From Thecamonas trahens ATCC 50062 (taxonomy: Eukaryota > Apusozoa > Apusomonadida > Apusomonadidae), in the NCBI RefSeq assembly GCF_000142905.1, contig NW_013657652.1, forward strand, positions 189,407 through 253,406: a stretch of DNA of 64,000 nucleotides, written 5' to 3'. Every line of letters starts with the position of its first letter. The stretch's first letter is position 1. Below the pieces are notes generated by a model. The model was not told the origin of the DNA. It saw only the letters and a list, made by a program, of their open reading frames with translations, and did no database searches. The position numbers were made by a program, and so were the translations under genes. Below are positions 19,160 to 28,757 of this stretch, one piece after another.

Positions 19160-19911
19160 TTTCGCGACGAGTAAAACGAAGGGGAGCCTGCGCCACGCGC
19201 GTACGAGCGGGCCGAGGAGGCGAGTGGTGGTGAGGTGTGCGAAGCGAGGTGGCGGCGGTCCGGCAAGGTAGGCGGGGTCGGGAGCGTGCGATCGGGCGAG
19301 GCTGCGAGGTCAAAGGCATGCTGCAGAAGAGAGACAGCATCGCGAAAGAGCTCCGCTGGGCGGGCATGAAGGCCGGACCCATGCATCAGCGCAAGGGCCG
19401 GCGACGAGGCGGCAGGCGGGAGTGGCGCCTCGGGATCAGGCAGCAGCGGGCGGGAGGCAGCGGCGTGGCGGCGAGTGAGGGGACGGGCTGGCGGCGGGCG
19501 ATGATACGAGCGCGCAAAGCGTGTGAGCGGTGAAGTGGCAGCAGAAGTAGACGGCGACGATGCAGCCGAAGCCAGCGAGGGTAGCGGGGCGGCGATGCGA
19601 TGTGAGCTGTGAGCGAGCGGAGCCAGCTCGTCCCAGACGGCGTCGTCGGGGAGAGCAGCGGCAGCGATGTTGACGTAGGGATCATCGACAGCAACGACCG
19701 TGGAAAGGAATGACCGAGTCGAAGGATGCGGCGGGGAAGAGTTGGTGGGGTGTGACGGCGTGTGTCCGTGGTTGTGTTCGTGGTCGTGGTCGTGGTTGTG
19801 TTCGTGGTTGTGTTCGTGGTCGTGGTCGTGGTCGTACTCGGAGTACATGTCGGACGAGTGAAGGACCGAGTCGCCGGACTCCCAGCTGCCGCCCGAGTCG
19901 TCAGGGTCCAT
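19150..19911 (-). CDS. Hypothetical His-rich protein
   Basis: This 253-residue protein starts at ATG 19911 (MDPDDSGGSWESGDS). Residues about 25-48 form a run of alternating His with Asp, Glu or Asn (motif DHDHDHEHNHEHNH), followed by a Pro/Ser/Thr-rich region. A more ordered piece sits at about 75-100 (VVAVDDPYVNIAAAALPDDAVWDELAPL) and a helical segment at about 190-215 (LHARPAELFRDAVSLLQHAFDLA). No known family is visible. His-rich tracts of this kind can bind Zn or Ni, but that is inference. A (CT)22 tract lies just upstream of the ATG on the coding strand. The stop overlaps the talin-like stop region. Confidence 0.65.
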   Translation of the reverse strand: MDPDDSGGSWESGDSVLHSSDMYSEYDHDHDHEHNHEHNHDHDHEHNHGHTPSHPTNSSPPHPSTRSFLSTVVAVDDPYVNIAAAALPDDAVWDELAPLAHSSHRIAAPLPSLASAASSPSTSAATSPLTRFARSYHRPPPARPLTRRHAAASRPLLPDPEAPLPPAASSPALALMHGSGLHARPAELFRDAVSLLQHAFDLAASPDRTLPTPPTLPDRRHLASHTSPPLASSARSYARGAGSPSFYSSRNYG

Positions 19912-19926
19912 GGGGCAGTGTGTGTG

Positions 19927-19929
<3 letters not shown>

Positions 19930-19974
<45 letters not shown>
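19930..19974. repeat. (GA)n microsatellite, (CT)n on the mRNA strand of the His-rich gene
   Basis: About 22 uninterrupted GA dinucleotides end 18 bp upstream of the minus-strand start codon at 19911. It lies in the short divergent spacer to the PH-domain gene and may be promoter or 5' UTR. Confidence 0.95.
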
Positions 19975-19976
<2 letters not shown>

Positions 19977-20134
19977 CGTGTGTATGTATGTGTGGCGGTG
20001 GTGGTGTGTGGTGGTGGGGGAGAGAGGTGGTGGTGGAGGTGGAGGTGGTGATGCGGGCACGAGCAACCAGCCTCGGCAGGCACCCCAGCCAAGGCAACGT
20101 ACGTCTGCAGACACCCGACGTGACGGATTGAGGC

Positions 20135-21402
20135 ATGGAGCACTACGGGATCTCGTTCCGCAAGTTCCTGCGTGTGCGGCGGTACATCAAGGACATGCGG
20201 CGTGGGGCTTACATGGGGGTGCAAGAGCATCCGTCCTTGCCTGTGGAGCGTCACTGGGTGGTGGTGGACAAGAGGTAGGTGGACGGGGTGAGGGAGGGGG
20301 GGGGAGGGAGGGGAGGGGAGGGGGAGGGGGGGTAGAGGGGAGGGGTAGAGGAAGGGGGAGAAGGGCGACAGGAGAAGGGGTGGGGGAAGGGGGAGAAGGG
20401 CGACAGGAGAAGGGGGTAGGAGGGCAGGGGGGTTGGGAGGTGGGCGTACTGCATCATTGTCTGGGGTGGGTGGGGTGGGGGGGGGGGGGGTGGTGTGTGT
20501 GTGTGTGGTGGGGGTGGGGGNNNNNNNNNNNNNNNNNNNNNNNNNNNNNNNNNNNNNNNNNNNNNNNNNNNNNNNNNNNNNNNNNNNNNNNNNNNNNNNN
20601 NNNNNNNNNNNNNNNNNNNNCCCCCTCTCCCCCAACTACACACACACACACACTCACTCCCTCCTCCCTCTCTCTACCCCCTTCCCCACACAGCAACGCC
20701 TTCCTGCTGTGGGACGACTCGGAGGCCACCCACTCGTCCGGCGAGCCCTCGTCAGTCGCACGTACGCACCACCGCCTCTCCCCCTCCCTCCCTCCCTCCC
20801 TCCCTCCCTCCCTTCCCCTACACTCACTCATCCATCCTACAGTCGCCCTCAAGGATGTCGTCGACGTCACCCGCCACGACTCGCCCGCTGCATCGGCAGA
20901 CGTGCCGGTCCTCACCCTCTCCACTGCAGACGGCACTGTCGTCGTCCTCCATCCGGACTCGTACCGCGAGCTGGAGGCCTGGCACCAGGGCCTGGCCAAT
21001 CTGTGTCAGCTCGTTACCGCCCCTCCCTCGCCCGCCGCATCGCCTGCTGCCCGGTCTGCACGCGCAAACGCAGGTTCGCTCCCGGACCGCCCGCCGCTCC
21101 CGCCGGTCCTCCGCGACATCACTGCCTCGGCCTCGGCCGTTCTCGGCCCAGGCGCTGACCCCCAGGCTGTCGAGGTCCTCACCGCCAAGCTCGAGCGCCT
21201 CTACCAGCATGTCATGGACCAGTACGACATGCTCGACCAGATTGCTGCCGAGAACGACGAGCTCCATGCCCGCCTCGCCGCAGCCGATGCCGCCGATGCC
21301 GCCGCCGCCCAGCACACACAGCTCCTCGACCTTGTCCGTGTCAAGGATGCCACCATCGCACACCTCGAGGACTACATCAGTGTCCTCTCCGCCGCCTTGT
21401 AA
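20135..21402 (+). CDS. PH-domain-like plus coiled-coil protein (three exons, gap in intron 1)
   Basis: Exons 20135-20274, 20694-20761 and 20843-21402 join in phase to a 255-residue protein. Exon 1 begins MEHYGISFRKFLRVRRYIKD. Across the junctions the protein reads HWVVVDKRSNAFLLWDD, then a beta-rich stretch (VALKDVVDVT, PVLTLSTADGTVVVLH), then RELEAWHQGLANLC, a helix with the buried Trp expected at the end of a PH domain. A Pro-rich linker and a C-terminal coiled coil (about 190-255) follow. PH folds bind phosphoinositides or proteins. The call rests on fold pattern only, since sequence signatures of PH are weak. All splice sites are GT-AG (GTAGGT...CAG; GTACGC...CAG). Intron 1 holds the only assembly gap of the window, so a missed exon there cannot be excluded. 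Confidence 0.75.
20275..20693 (+). other. Intron 1 of the PH-like gene, with assembly gap
   Basis: The donor is GTAGGT and the acceptor CACAG. The 5' part is G-rich with a repeated AGAAGGGCGACAGGAGAAGG unit (about 20370-20416). The 3' part is C/T-rich. The middle is 100 unknown bases. Confidence 0.75.
20521..20620. other. Assembly gap of exactly 100 N
   Basis: All bases are N. The round length indicates a scaffold gap of unknown true size. The left flank (GT run then GGGGGTGGGGG) is close to the reverse complement of the right flank (CCCCCTCTCCCCC then a CA run). Confidence 1.
20762..20842 (+). other. Intron 2 of the PH-like gene
   Basis: The donor is GTACGC and the acceptor TACAG, 81 bp, largely a (CCCT)n tract. 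Splicing joins GTC GCA C to TC GCC CTC and keeps the frame. Confidence 0.8.
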
Positions 21403-21551
21403 ACGCCGCGGTACCCACCACCCGCCCCCTGCCGTGCCACCTGCCGTGCCACCTGCCGCCACTTGCCCCACATGCCACCGTTCCCCCCCTTCCCCCCCCC
21501 CCCCCCCCCTCCCCCCTTCCTCCCCAGCACCCACTCCACTCCCCCTTCGCC

Positions 21552-23765
21552 ATGGCATCGTCCGCGGCCCCCGACGGAATGCCCGACGCCCTCACCTCGC
21601 CCGTGGCGGCCTCCATGGCTGCCGCAGGTGCTATCCCCGCCTCGCTGGTGGCGCCCTTTGCCACCGAAGGTGGGCCATGCAACCCGGCCAAGCGGAGCAA
21701 GCTGCCTCTGGCGGGCAAGCTCAACGTGCTCAACACGTCGACCTGGTGGGTGACGGCCAAGTCGTCCGACTCTGGCTTTGCACTCCAGTACCACAAGGCC
21801 ACCATGGCGGGCGGTATGGCCGTCGACAAGATGCGCGCAAAGCGGGCGGCGAAGGGCGAGTCCGACACCAACCCCTACCGCATCATCGTCGCATCGCCGC
21901 CGTACCAGGCCATTGCCACCGCCGCAGACTGGCACGCCATCCTTGACGACTGGGCGTGGATGGAATCGCACCTCTTCCCGCTCGCCGGCCTCCACGGCGT
22001 CGACGGCGTCGTCCTCGCCGTTCAGGCCCTCATGGACGCCGACGATGTGACCTCTGCAGAGGCCATCCCCATGCTGCAGGCCTCGACCTTTGCAAAGCTC
22101 GAAGCCGACGATAACGACCACACATCGCCACTCGTCTCGCAGCTTGTCGACGACGCCGCCATGGCCATGTGGAACAACCAGTTTGCCGACGCCATCGAGG
22201 CTCTGGCTCCCGTTGCCGACGACGGCCCGCGCGAAAAGTTTACCCTCGCCCAGGTGGCTCTCCTCGACGCGCTGCGCTCCGGCTCGGCGTCGGCGACCAC
22301 CGATGCCATCACTGCCATGGATGCCGTTGCTGCCTTTGCCTCTAGCGTCGGTGCCGATCCTACCGCCCTCGACGCCCTCGTCGCCCGCCTCGCCACCGAC
22401 GCTGCTGTCGACCTCGACGCGCCGCAGGGCTTCGCCCTCCGCGCCGCCACAGGCTTTGACGTCGCCCTCATCGCCGCCACCGCCGTCCTCTACAAGGCGC
22501 TGCTGTTGATGCGGACTGGTTCGCGGACTGGCGCCGCCTTTCATCTCCGCAAGGGCTGGAAGGCCTTTGCCGCCGTTCTCGAGCAAATCAAGGCCTACGA
22601 CGCCGTCCACGCCGTCCGCCTTGACCCGGCGCTCATGGCTGCTGTCAAGTACGGCCAGGGCCTCACCTACTTTTTGCTCGCCCTCGTCCGCCCCGGCATG
22701 GGCAAAACCCTACTCGGCGCACTTGGCCTCCACGGCGATGCCTCGCGTGGCATCGAGTTCCTCTCCGAGGTAGCCGCCGGCGAGTTCCTCGACTCGCCCT
22801 TTGCCGCTGTTGTTGTTCTTGCCGCCACCGTGTACATGCCGACCTCGTTTGTGCCGCATCCAGAGCATCTCGAGCGTGCCGCCCACCTCATCGCCCTCAA
22901 CAAAGAGCGTTACCCGGCCGGCACCGTGTTTTCGCTCCTCGAGGCTCCGCTTCGCAGGCTACAGGGCGACGGGCCCGCTGCGCTCGCCGCCATCAACCAC
23001 GCCGTCGAGCTAGTCACCGCCTCGGGCGCCGCCCCTCCGCATCACTACCTCGTCGAACTTGCCGAGACGCTGCTGTTTACCGGTGACTACGCGGGTGCTG
23101 CTCAGGTCCTCCGGCCCGTCGTCGACGGCGGCGCCGCCTTTGAGAACCGCGGCATGGCTACGCTACTCCTCGCCTCCGCCCTCGTTGGAGCCAACGGCCC
23201 GGAGAGCCCCGAGACGCTCGCGGCGCTCGAGGCCGTGCCCGGCCACGTCCAAAAGGGCTCGCCGTACGACGCCGCCGCTGCACAGCTCGCGAGCTGGTAC
23301 GCCGACGACCACACCCGCCTGGCCCTACTCCCGCTCGAGGTCGCCTTTCTCCGCAACCACCTGCACACTCTCGCACCGGCTGCTGCCCAACAGCTGCTCA
23401 ACGGCCCGCTAGCCGAGGCCAACCTCACCGCCGCCGGCGCGCCGGTCACCGAGCCGGTCACCGCCTACAAGATGCACCTCTTCCGTGGCGCCGCCGCTGC
23501 GTCCGCAGGCTCACTCGACATTGCCGCCAACGAGCTCGATGCCGCCACCGCCCGCGAGGCCGACGTCCGCGACGGCGGCGTCGAGACACGCCTCCTCACG
23601 TACATGGCGTACGAGAGGACCCGTCATGCATACCTCAACGGCGACCAGGCCCATCTCGCGGCATGTCTCGAGAGCCTCGCCTCCATCAAGCACGCGGGAT
23701 GGGTCGACGAGGCTCTTGACCGCCGCATTGAGGTTGCGCTCGACGAGCTCGTGCAGTCCAAGTAA
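21552..23765 (+). CDS. TTC39/IML2 family TPR protein
   Basis: This single exon of 737 residues starts at ATG 21552, about 20-60 bp behind a long C tract. The signature YGQGLTYFLLALVRPGMGKT, then LLGALGLHGDASRGIEFL, is the conserved block of the TTC39/Iml2 family (hydrophobic helix, P-x2-K, LGxxGD). The helices before and after it are TPR-like, as in family members of 550-750 residues. Yeast Iml2 is linked to clearance of inclusion bodies with lipid droplets; animal TTC39 proteins are less defined, with some linked to lipid metabolism. The N-terminal ~60 residues are low-complexity. The gene ends 26 bp from the stop of the convergent exportin gene. Confidence 0.85.
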   Translation: MASSAAPDGMPDALTSPVAASMAAAGAIPASLVAPFATEGGPCNPAKRSKLPLAGKLNVLNTSTWWVTAKSSDSGFALQYHKATMAGGMAVDKMRAKRAAKGESDTNPYRIIVASPPYQAIATAADWHAILDDWAWMESHLFPLAGLHGVDGVVLAVQALMDADDVTSAEAIPMLQASTFAKLEADDNDHTSPLVSQLVDDAAMAMWNNQFADAIEALAPVADDGPREKFTLAQVALLDALRSGSASATTDAITAMDAVAAFASSVGADPTALDALVARLATDAAVDLDAPQGFALRAATGFDVALIAATAVLYKALLLMRTGSRTGAAFHLRKGWKAFAAVLEQIKAYDAVHAVRLDPALMAAVKYGQGLTYFLLALVRPGMGKTLLGALGLHGDASRGIEFLSEVAAGEFLDSPFAAVVVLAATVYMPTSFVPHPEHLERAAHLIALNKERYPAGTVFSLLEAPLRRLQGDGPAALAAINHAVELVTASGAAPPHHYLVELAETLLFTGDYAGAAQVLRPVVDGGAAFENRGMATLLLASALVGANGPESPETLAALEAVPGHVQKGSPYDAAAAQLASWYADDHTRLALLPLEVAFLRNHLHTLAPAAAQQLLNGPLAEANLTAAGAPVTEPVTAYKMHLFRGAAAASAGSLDIAANELDAATAREADVRDGGVETRLLTYMAYERTRHAYLNGDQAHLAACLESLASIKHAGWVDEALDRRIEVALDELVQSK

Positions 23766-23791
23766 ACTCTACACGCGACACCGCGCAACCA

Positions 23792-26700
23792 CTAGAGACC
23801 GCCGGCCGTCGCACCCATGGTCTCGTCGTCGTTGCCGGCTTCGGAGCGGCTCGGAGCAGCAATGTGCTCGATGGTGGTGTCCTCGTTCGAGCCGCGCTCG
23901 TACATCTTGTGGACCACGTTGGAGCCAATGACGCCGGCCAGGAGCTGGCGGAAGAGCTCGCGCCGGGCCCGCGAGCTCGACGCCGCCTGAAGCGCACCTT
24001 CAAACTCGGCCAGCGTCTCGTTGGTCACATCCGGCACCGCCGAGAGCACGCCGCGGGTCACGTCCGGCACGACCTCGGTGAACCGGCAGTAGATCTCCAT
24101 GATGAGCGCAAGGATGTTGCGGATGACCGATTCCTCCTCGATGTGAGCCAGCGCCTCGATGAGCGCGGGGAGCAGCTCCGACGAGAGCAGGTACTGGTAC
24201 TCGGAGACGTTTGAGACGTGGAGCATTAGCCGCGAGCACACGTTGACCGCAATGGCCACCGCCGAGAGCGTCGGCGTCCGCACAAGCATGATTGCAGACT
24301 GCAGGTACGTCAGCCGCAGCGGCTCAGACTCGAGCACATGCGGCGGCGCACGGCTCGGCATCTGCGACATGCCCGACAGCTGCGGCCGCGGTGTCGAGCC
24401 TGCTGGCGCCTCGCTGCTGTCGCTGTCGCGCGGGTACCGCGGCAGCCGGAACGAGATCGTCTGCAGGAACCGAGCGTGGCACGTGGTAAGCATGCCGAGG
24501 TCCTTGTCGACAAGCACCTCCTCGGCGGGCGTCAGCGTCGAGCCCGAGCTCTCGCGCTCGTAGAACGCGCCCCACTCGGCCGGAAGCTTCTCCTGCATAA
24601 ACTCAATCCACGGAACGAGGATCGGCACAACCACGGCTTCGCGCATGGCAAACGGACACATCCGAAAGAGGGCACAGATGACCGACATGGTGATACCGAC
24701 CAGGTACCGGTTCGGGAGAACAGGCAGGTTTGAAAAGACCGAGGCCGAGAGCATCGCGGCCAGGTCGCCCTGCTCGTACAGGTCGCGGATCTTGGCAATC
24801 GAGCCGAGCGCAGAGTACGCTCGCGAAAAGACCGAGTCCATCCAGTACGTAAAGAGCCGCAGCTGCGAGCCGGCGTCGAGCTCGTGCGACGGCAGCGACG
24901 ACGCCCGCGCCAGCGTCGCCGTTGGTGTCTCGTCAGGCAGCGCAAAGACAGACTCGAAGAACTCCGGTACGTTGGCCAGGACCTCCGGCTGCCACACGCC
25001 GTGCAGCGTCGTGATCAGCGAGAGGAGCGAGGGGAGGAGCGTGTTGAGGTGCGGGAGCAGCGCACGCGACCGCCACGATGCAGACCACTTTGCCACCACA
25101 TACACCACCGTGACGACAAAGTACACGTCGCGCCGAAAGGCAAGATGCTCTTCGGCAAACAGCTGGCCGCGCGCCGACGGGTCGTTGCCCAGAATGCCTA
25201 GCGACGACAGCAGGGCCTCCGGCGAGCTGAGCGCACCGGCAAACGCGTCCGAGTTCCACTGGGCAAGGAGCGGCTCGAGAATGGTCGAGACAACCGCCCG
25301 CTGCAGCTCCTCGTCGCGCGACTTGGACGCCGAAATGATGACCAGCTCGTACACGCATGCCTTCTCCTCGTGCCGTAACTGGTCGGCCTCGTCGAGCTCC
25401 TGGACCTGGGTCCACAGGCCCTCGAGCTGGCCGGCAAGCTTCTCGCCCACAAAGATGATGATCGAGTGCAGCGCCTTGGCCGCCTTGCCGCGGATCTCCA
25501 CCGACGCCTCGGTGAGCGCCGAGACTGGCGCCTCCGTCTCTGAAGGGTCCTTGTACGTCAGGTAGCTGAACGCGAGCGAGAACGTCTCCTGCAGCTGGTC
25601 CGGGTAGTGCTTGAGGAACGGCGTGAATGAGGTGAGGAGCCGGAGCTGGTTGGCGATGACCGCCTTGGACGGATGGGAGAACTCGAGCACGCCCTGGAGC
25701 GCGCCGGCAATCGCCTCGCAGTTGGCCGCCCGCTCGGCCTCGAGCCGCGCCGCCGCCGCCCGCGCTGCGGCCTCAGCCTCGGCGCCCTGCGGACCGGACG
25801 AACTGCCGCGCGCCCGCGCTAGTCCCTGCGGCGTCATCACCAGCGCCGTCCGTGAGAACAGCCCATCATCCGAGTCCGAGTCCGACTCGCGGGCGAGGAG
25901 GTAGTGCGCATCAGACTCGGGATCCGGCGCCACCAGGCACTTGCGCGGCAACGATCGAATGATCGTTGACGACATGAGACAGAGGGCCCGGAGCTCGCGC
26001 GCAGGCTCGTCGTCCTCGCCAATGCCAGCATCGTTCGGCAGCGACGAGAAGAGGTGCGCAAGGTACTGCGTCATGTACGCCACCATGCCATGCCCGTCGC
26101 GGCGAGTGAGCGTGGCAATGAGGCCTGCAGCCCGCCGCTCGAGGCCCTTCTTGGCTGCCGCGCCCTCCTCGGCGTTGTTGTAGTCGAGCTTGGCCAGCTC
26201 GAGCGCCATCGAGCCCTCCTCGGCGTCAAAAGGGTCCGGCTGCGCGAGAAACTTGAGCGCGAGCGAGAGAATGGCCTGCAGTACGTCCGACTCGCCGACG
26301 CTCTCGGACTTGTCGACAAGGCCCGAGTCGAGGAACCGCCGCCAGAACTTGATGAGCGTGGTCTGGACGTCGCAACTCGGGTGCGCGTCCGAGAGCGCCA
26401 TCAGCGACTCGACGAACGAGCCAAAGTGCGGATGCAGGCTCGGCTCGGGCGCATCCGGGTCGATCTTGCGGTCCGACCGCGCCCGCCGCCACAGCCGCAG
26501 CTGCAGCATGCCAACTTCGGCGAGAACGCCGATGGCAGCAGAGTTGAGCTTGTGGACGTCGGCAAGCGACTCAAAGAGCGGCTCCGAGAGGAGACCGAAG
26601 ATCTGCGGAATGTAGTCAAACAGCTCCATGACGTACGGCTCGTTGGCCCGGAGGTGCTTGCGGAAGAGCAGCTTCTTCATGACCAGCACCACGTCCGGCG

Positions 26701-27511
26701 CAAAGTTGGGGTCGCCCAGAAACGGGACCACCAGCGGGAGTACCGGGCTCTCCTGCAGCATGTCGCACTGGATCCACAGCAAAAACTGCGCAATGCACTT
26801 GATGGCAATCTGCACAATCATGACCTTGGACGACGCCGCAGCATGCGCCTCGGCATTCGACGGGTCGGACTCCAGCACGTTGCGCGCCTCGATGTACAGC
26901 TGAGCCTGACCGGCCAGCACCGAGTGCAGGAACGGAAAGAGGTCCGGCATGGCCGACCGGAACGAGGTGCAGAGCTGCTTGCGCCGCATGGTCGTCACCT
27001 GCGACCGCGACCGCACAATGCCCATCTTGTTGAGCCGGATAAGGTACTCGGAAAAGTCAAACAGGCCCTTGAGCACCAACTCGGCCTGCGTGTCCGACTG
27101 CGAGCCAATCTCCACCAAGTCGCTCAGCAGGCTCGGCCACTTTTGCGGCCAGTCGTGGAGCATGCAAAGAAGGAGGCAGTCGATGAGCTTGGACTTGATG
27201 TAGTACTCTTCCTCGCCGAGCGACTTGGTACCCGACGCAATGATTTGCAACACAAGCTGCTTGAGCGACGCCTGCTGGTCGACGTCAAAGCCCTTCCAGT
27301 GAAACTTGAGCGCGTTCTCGATGATGGTGAGGCCAAAGTGCCGCACCATCGAGTCGTGCTCCACTCCGATGAGCTCGGTCACAACCTCGAGCGACGCCGG
27401 CGACGACTTGAACTCCTCCAGCACTTGCTGGGCGTTCATCCGGACCTCGTTCGGCGTACTCTCCTGCTGCACCGCCTGCAGCGCCTCCACAACCGCATTG
27501 ACAGAGCTCAT
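23792..27511 (-). CDS. XPO5: Exportin-5 (XPO5/HASTY family) karyopherin
   Basis: This single exon of 1,239 residues starts at ATG 27511 (MSSVNAVVEALQAVQQ). The N-terminal importin-beta/Xpo1-like domain is clear: VRHFGLTIIENALKFHWKGF, then YYIKSKLIDCLLLCMLHDWPQKWPSLL. This is the exportin-5 pattern (HFGLxIxExxxKxxW, then K-x8-Exx-x-x-WPQxWP). HEAT-type helices continue to the C-terminus. Acidic inserts at about residues 545-580 and 605-640 look disordered. Exportin-5 carries structured RNAs such as pre-miRNA or tRNA, and some proteins, out of the nucleus with Ran-GTP. Length fits (human 1,204). It is divergent from the tafazzin-like gene over ~425 bp. Confidence 0.88.
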   Translation of the reverse strand: MSSVNAVVEALQAVQQESTPNEVRMNAQQVLEEFKSSPASLEVVTELIGVEHDSMVRHFGLTIIENALKFHWKGFDVDQQASLKQLVLQIIASGTKSLGEEEYYIKSKLIDCLLLCMLHDWPQKWPSLLSDLVEIGSQSDTQAELVLKGLFDFSEYLIRLNKMGIVRSRSQVTTMRRKQLCTSFRSAMPDLFPFLHSVLAGQAQLYIEARNVLESDPSNAEAHAAASSKVMIVQIAIKCIAQFLLWIQCDMLQESPVLPLVVPFLGDPNFAPDVVLVMKKLLFRKHLRANEPYVMELFDYIPQIFGLLSEPLFESLADVHKLNSAAIGVLAEVGMLQLRLWRRARSDRKIDPDAPEPSLHPHFGSFVESLMALSDAHPSCDVQTTLIKFWRRFLDSGLVDKSESVGESDVLQAILSLALKFLAQPDPFDAEEGSMALELAKLDYNNAEEGAAAKKGLERRAAGLIATLTRRDGHGMVAYMTQYLAHLFSSLPNDAGIGEDDEPARELRALCLMSSTIIRSLPRKCLVAPDPESDAHYLLARESDSDSDDGLFSRTALVMTPQGLARARGSSSGPQGAEAEAAARAAAARLEAERAANCEAIAGALQGVLEFSHPSKAVIANQLRLLTSFTPFLKHYPDQLQETFSLAFSYLTYKDPSETEAPVSALTEASVEIRGKAAKALHSIIIFVGEKLAGQLEGLWTQVQELDEADQLRHEEKACVYELVIISASKSRDEELQRAVVSTILEPLLAQWNSDAFAGALSSPEALLSSLGILGNDPSARGQLFAEEHLAFRRDVYFVVTVVYVVAKWSASWRSRALLPHLNTLLPSLLSLITTLHGVWQPEVLANVPEFFESVFALPDETPTATLARASSLPSHELDAGSQLRLFTYWMDSVFSRAYSALGSIAKIRDLYEQGDLAAMLSASVFSNLPVLPNRYLVGITMSVICALFRMCPFAMREAVVVPILVPWIEFMQEKLPAEWGAFYERESSGSTLTPAEEVLVDKDLGMLTTCHARFLQTISFRLPRYPRDSDSSEAPAGSTPRPQLSGMSQMPSRAPPHVLESEPLRLTYLQSAIMLVRTPTLSAVAIAVNVCSRLMLHVSNVSEYQYLLSSELLPALIEALAHIEEESVIRNILALIMEIYCRFTEVVPDVTRGVLSAVPDVTNETLAEFEGALQAASSSRARRELFRQLLAGVIGSNVVHKMYERGSNEDTTIEHIAAPSRSEAGNDDETMGATAGGL

Positions 27512-27936
27512 CCTCCCTATCTCCTCGGTCACGCCCTCCCTGTAACACGAGTGTACGACAAAGTCGAGTCTGCCCACCCTGCTTCGTCTTGCCCTGTCGC
27601 TCGGCCGCCTTGCTTGTCTCGCCTAACGCGACTTGGCGGGTCGCCCTCGCGATCGATCGGCTTGGCGCGCCACGTTGGCAACGATCGGATGTGGGGCGAT
27701 GGTGGTGTGTGTGTGTGATGGGAGTATTTCGATCGCGATGGGACGGGGAATGGAGTATGAGTGCGTATGTGCGGGGTGTGTGGGGTGTGTGGGGCTGGTG
27801 ATGTGACCAGAGTGCGGGCTAGCGAGACGGCAGCGAGCGGGTGGTAGTCGGGTGACGGGCGGGTGACGGGAGAGGCGGCCGGGTGGCTGCCGTCCATCGA
27901 CCATCACACAACGTGAACCGCTGGCACATCGCGGAC
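27512..27936. other. Divergent promoter region, XPO5 / tafazzin-like gene
   Basis: This 425-bp spacer contains GT-rich and GGTGTG-type stretches at about 27700-27800. I see no further gene or RNA. An upstream in-frame GTG at 27883 would lengthen the tafazzin-like frame but is not a likely start. Confidence 0.55.
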
Positions 27937-28740
27937 ATGGCGACCGAGCACAGCAGTGAACGGGCGCCTGGAGCCAAGCCGAGCTCGCCGTGGATGGAGC
28001 GGGCGGTGGTGGGGGTGCTAGGCGGACTCTCGCGGTTGTTCATGCAGGTCTTCTCGTCGACAAAGGTCTCTGGCCGCGAGCGGCTGGTGGCGGCAGTCGA
28101 GGAGCGCGACGAGGGTGTGGGGCTGGTCACCGTCTCCAACCACGTCTCGATTTACGATGATCCGTTTACGGTGGCAGCGGCTGTACCGTGGATGTGGCTG
28201 TGGGATACCCACAAGCTGCGGTCGACGCTCTGCGCCACCAACCGCTGCTTCTTCCACCCTGTCATCGGCAAGATCCTCTCGCTCGGCAGGGTCCTTCCTG
28301 TTCAGCGCGGCGACGGCATGTACCAGCCGTACATGGACGATGTGGTGGCGCGAGTGGCTGCTGGCGAGTGGATCCACCTCTTTCCCGAGGGTACTCGCAC
28401 CGCCCTCCCGCCGGCCATGCTTCCGCTACGTCCGGGCATCGGCCGGCTCGTCGCTGACCCGCCGGTCACCCCTGTCGTCCTCCCGCTCGTCCACGTGGGC
28501 ATGCACACGCTCGCCGGCCGTGGCTCAGTCGTCCCGTCGGTTGGCCAGGCCGTTACTATCGTTGTCGGCGAGCCTGTTGCCTTTGACGATCTGCTCGCGG
28601 CCTACGCCCCGGGATCGGTCTCGGACCTGCCGCGCGACGAGCGCGAGGCTCTGTACAACGCCATCGCGCTCCGCCTCCAGCGTGTCATGCACAATTTGCT
28701 CCTCGAGGCTAACGCTGTTCACCACGCACAGCCTCATTGA
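27937..28740 (+). CDS. Tafazzin-like phospholipid/lysophospholipid acyltransferase
   Basis: This 267-residue protein starts at ATG 27937 (MATEHSSERAPG). The acyltransferase motif I is NHVSIYDDP (H-x4-D). It is followed by PWMWLWDTHKLRSTLCATN, where tafazzin also has a Trp-rich segment, then a GRVLPVQRGDG block and motif III FPEGTR. Tafazzins of yeast and animals are 262-381 residues and remodel cardiolipin acyl chains at mitochondrial membranes. Order and spacing of motifs fit tafazzin better than bacterial PlsC. A hydrophobic stretch at about 25-45 could be the membrane anchor. No cleavable targeting peptide is obvious. The stop lies 17 bp from that of the convergent surface-protein gene. 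Confidence 0.8.
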   Translation: MATEHSSERAPGAKPSSPWMERAVVGVLGGLSRLFMQVFSSTKVSGRERLVAAVEERDEGVGLVTVSNHVSIYDDPFTVAAAVPWMWLWDTHKLRSTLCATNRCFFHPVIGKILSLGRVLPVQRGDGMYQPYMDDVVARVAAGEWIHLFPEGTRTALPPAMLPLRPGIGRLVADPPVTPVVLPLVHVGMHTLAGRGSVVPSVGQAVTIVVGEPVAFDDLLAAYAPGSVSDLPRDEREALYNAIALRLQRVMHNLLLEANAVHHAQPH

Positions 28741-28757
28741 CAGCTGCTCTGCGTAAT

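Noticed and set aside
19762-21402. 546-codon plus-strand frame through the N gap
   Set aside because: It reads through a microsatellite, the unknown bases and both introns. The spliced three-exon model explains the end of the frame better.
26054-27718. 554-codon plus-strand frame
   Set aside because: Antisense to exportin-5; no recognisable motifs.
27883-27936. Longer tafazzin N-terminus
   Set aside because: It would require a GTG start.
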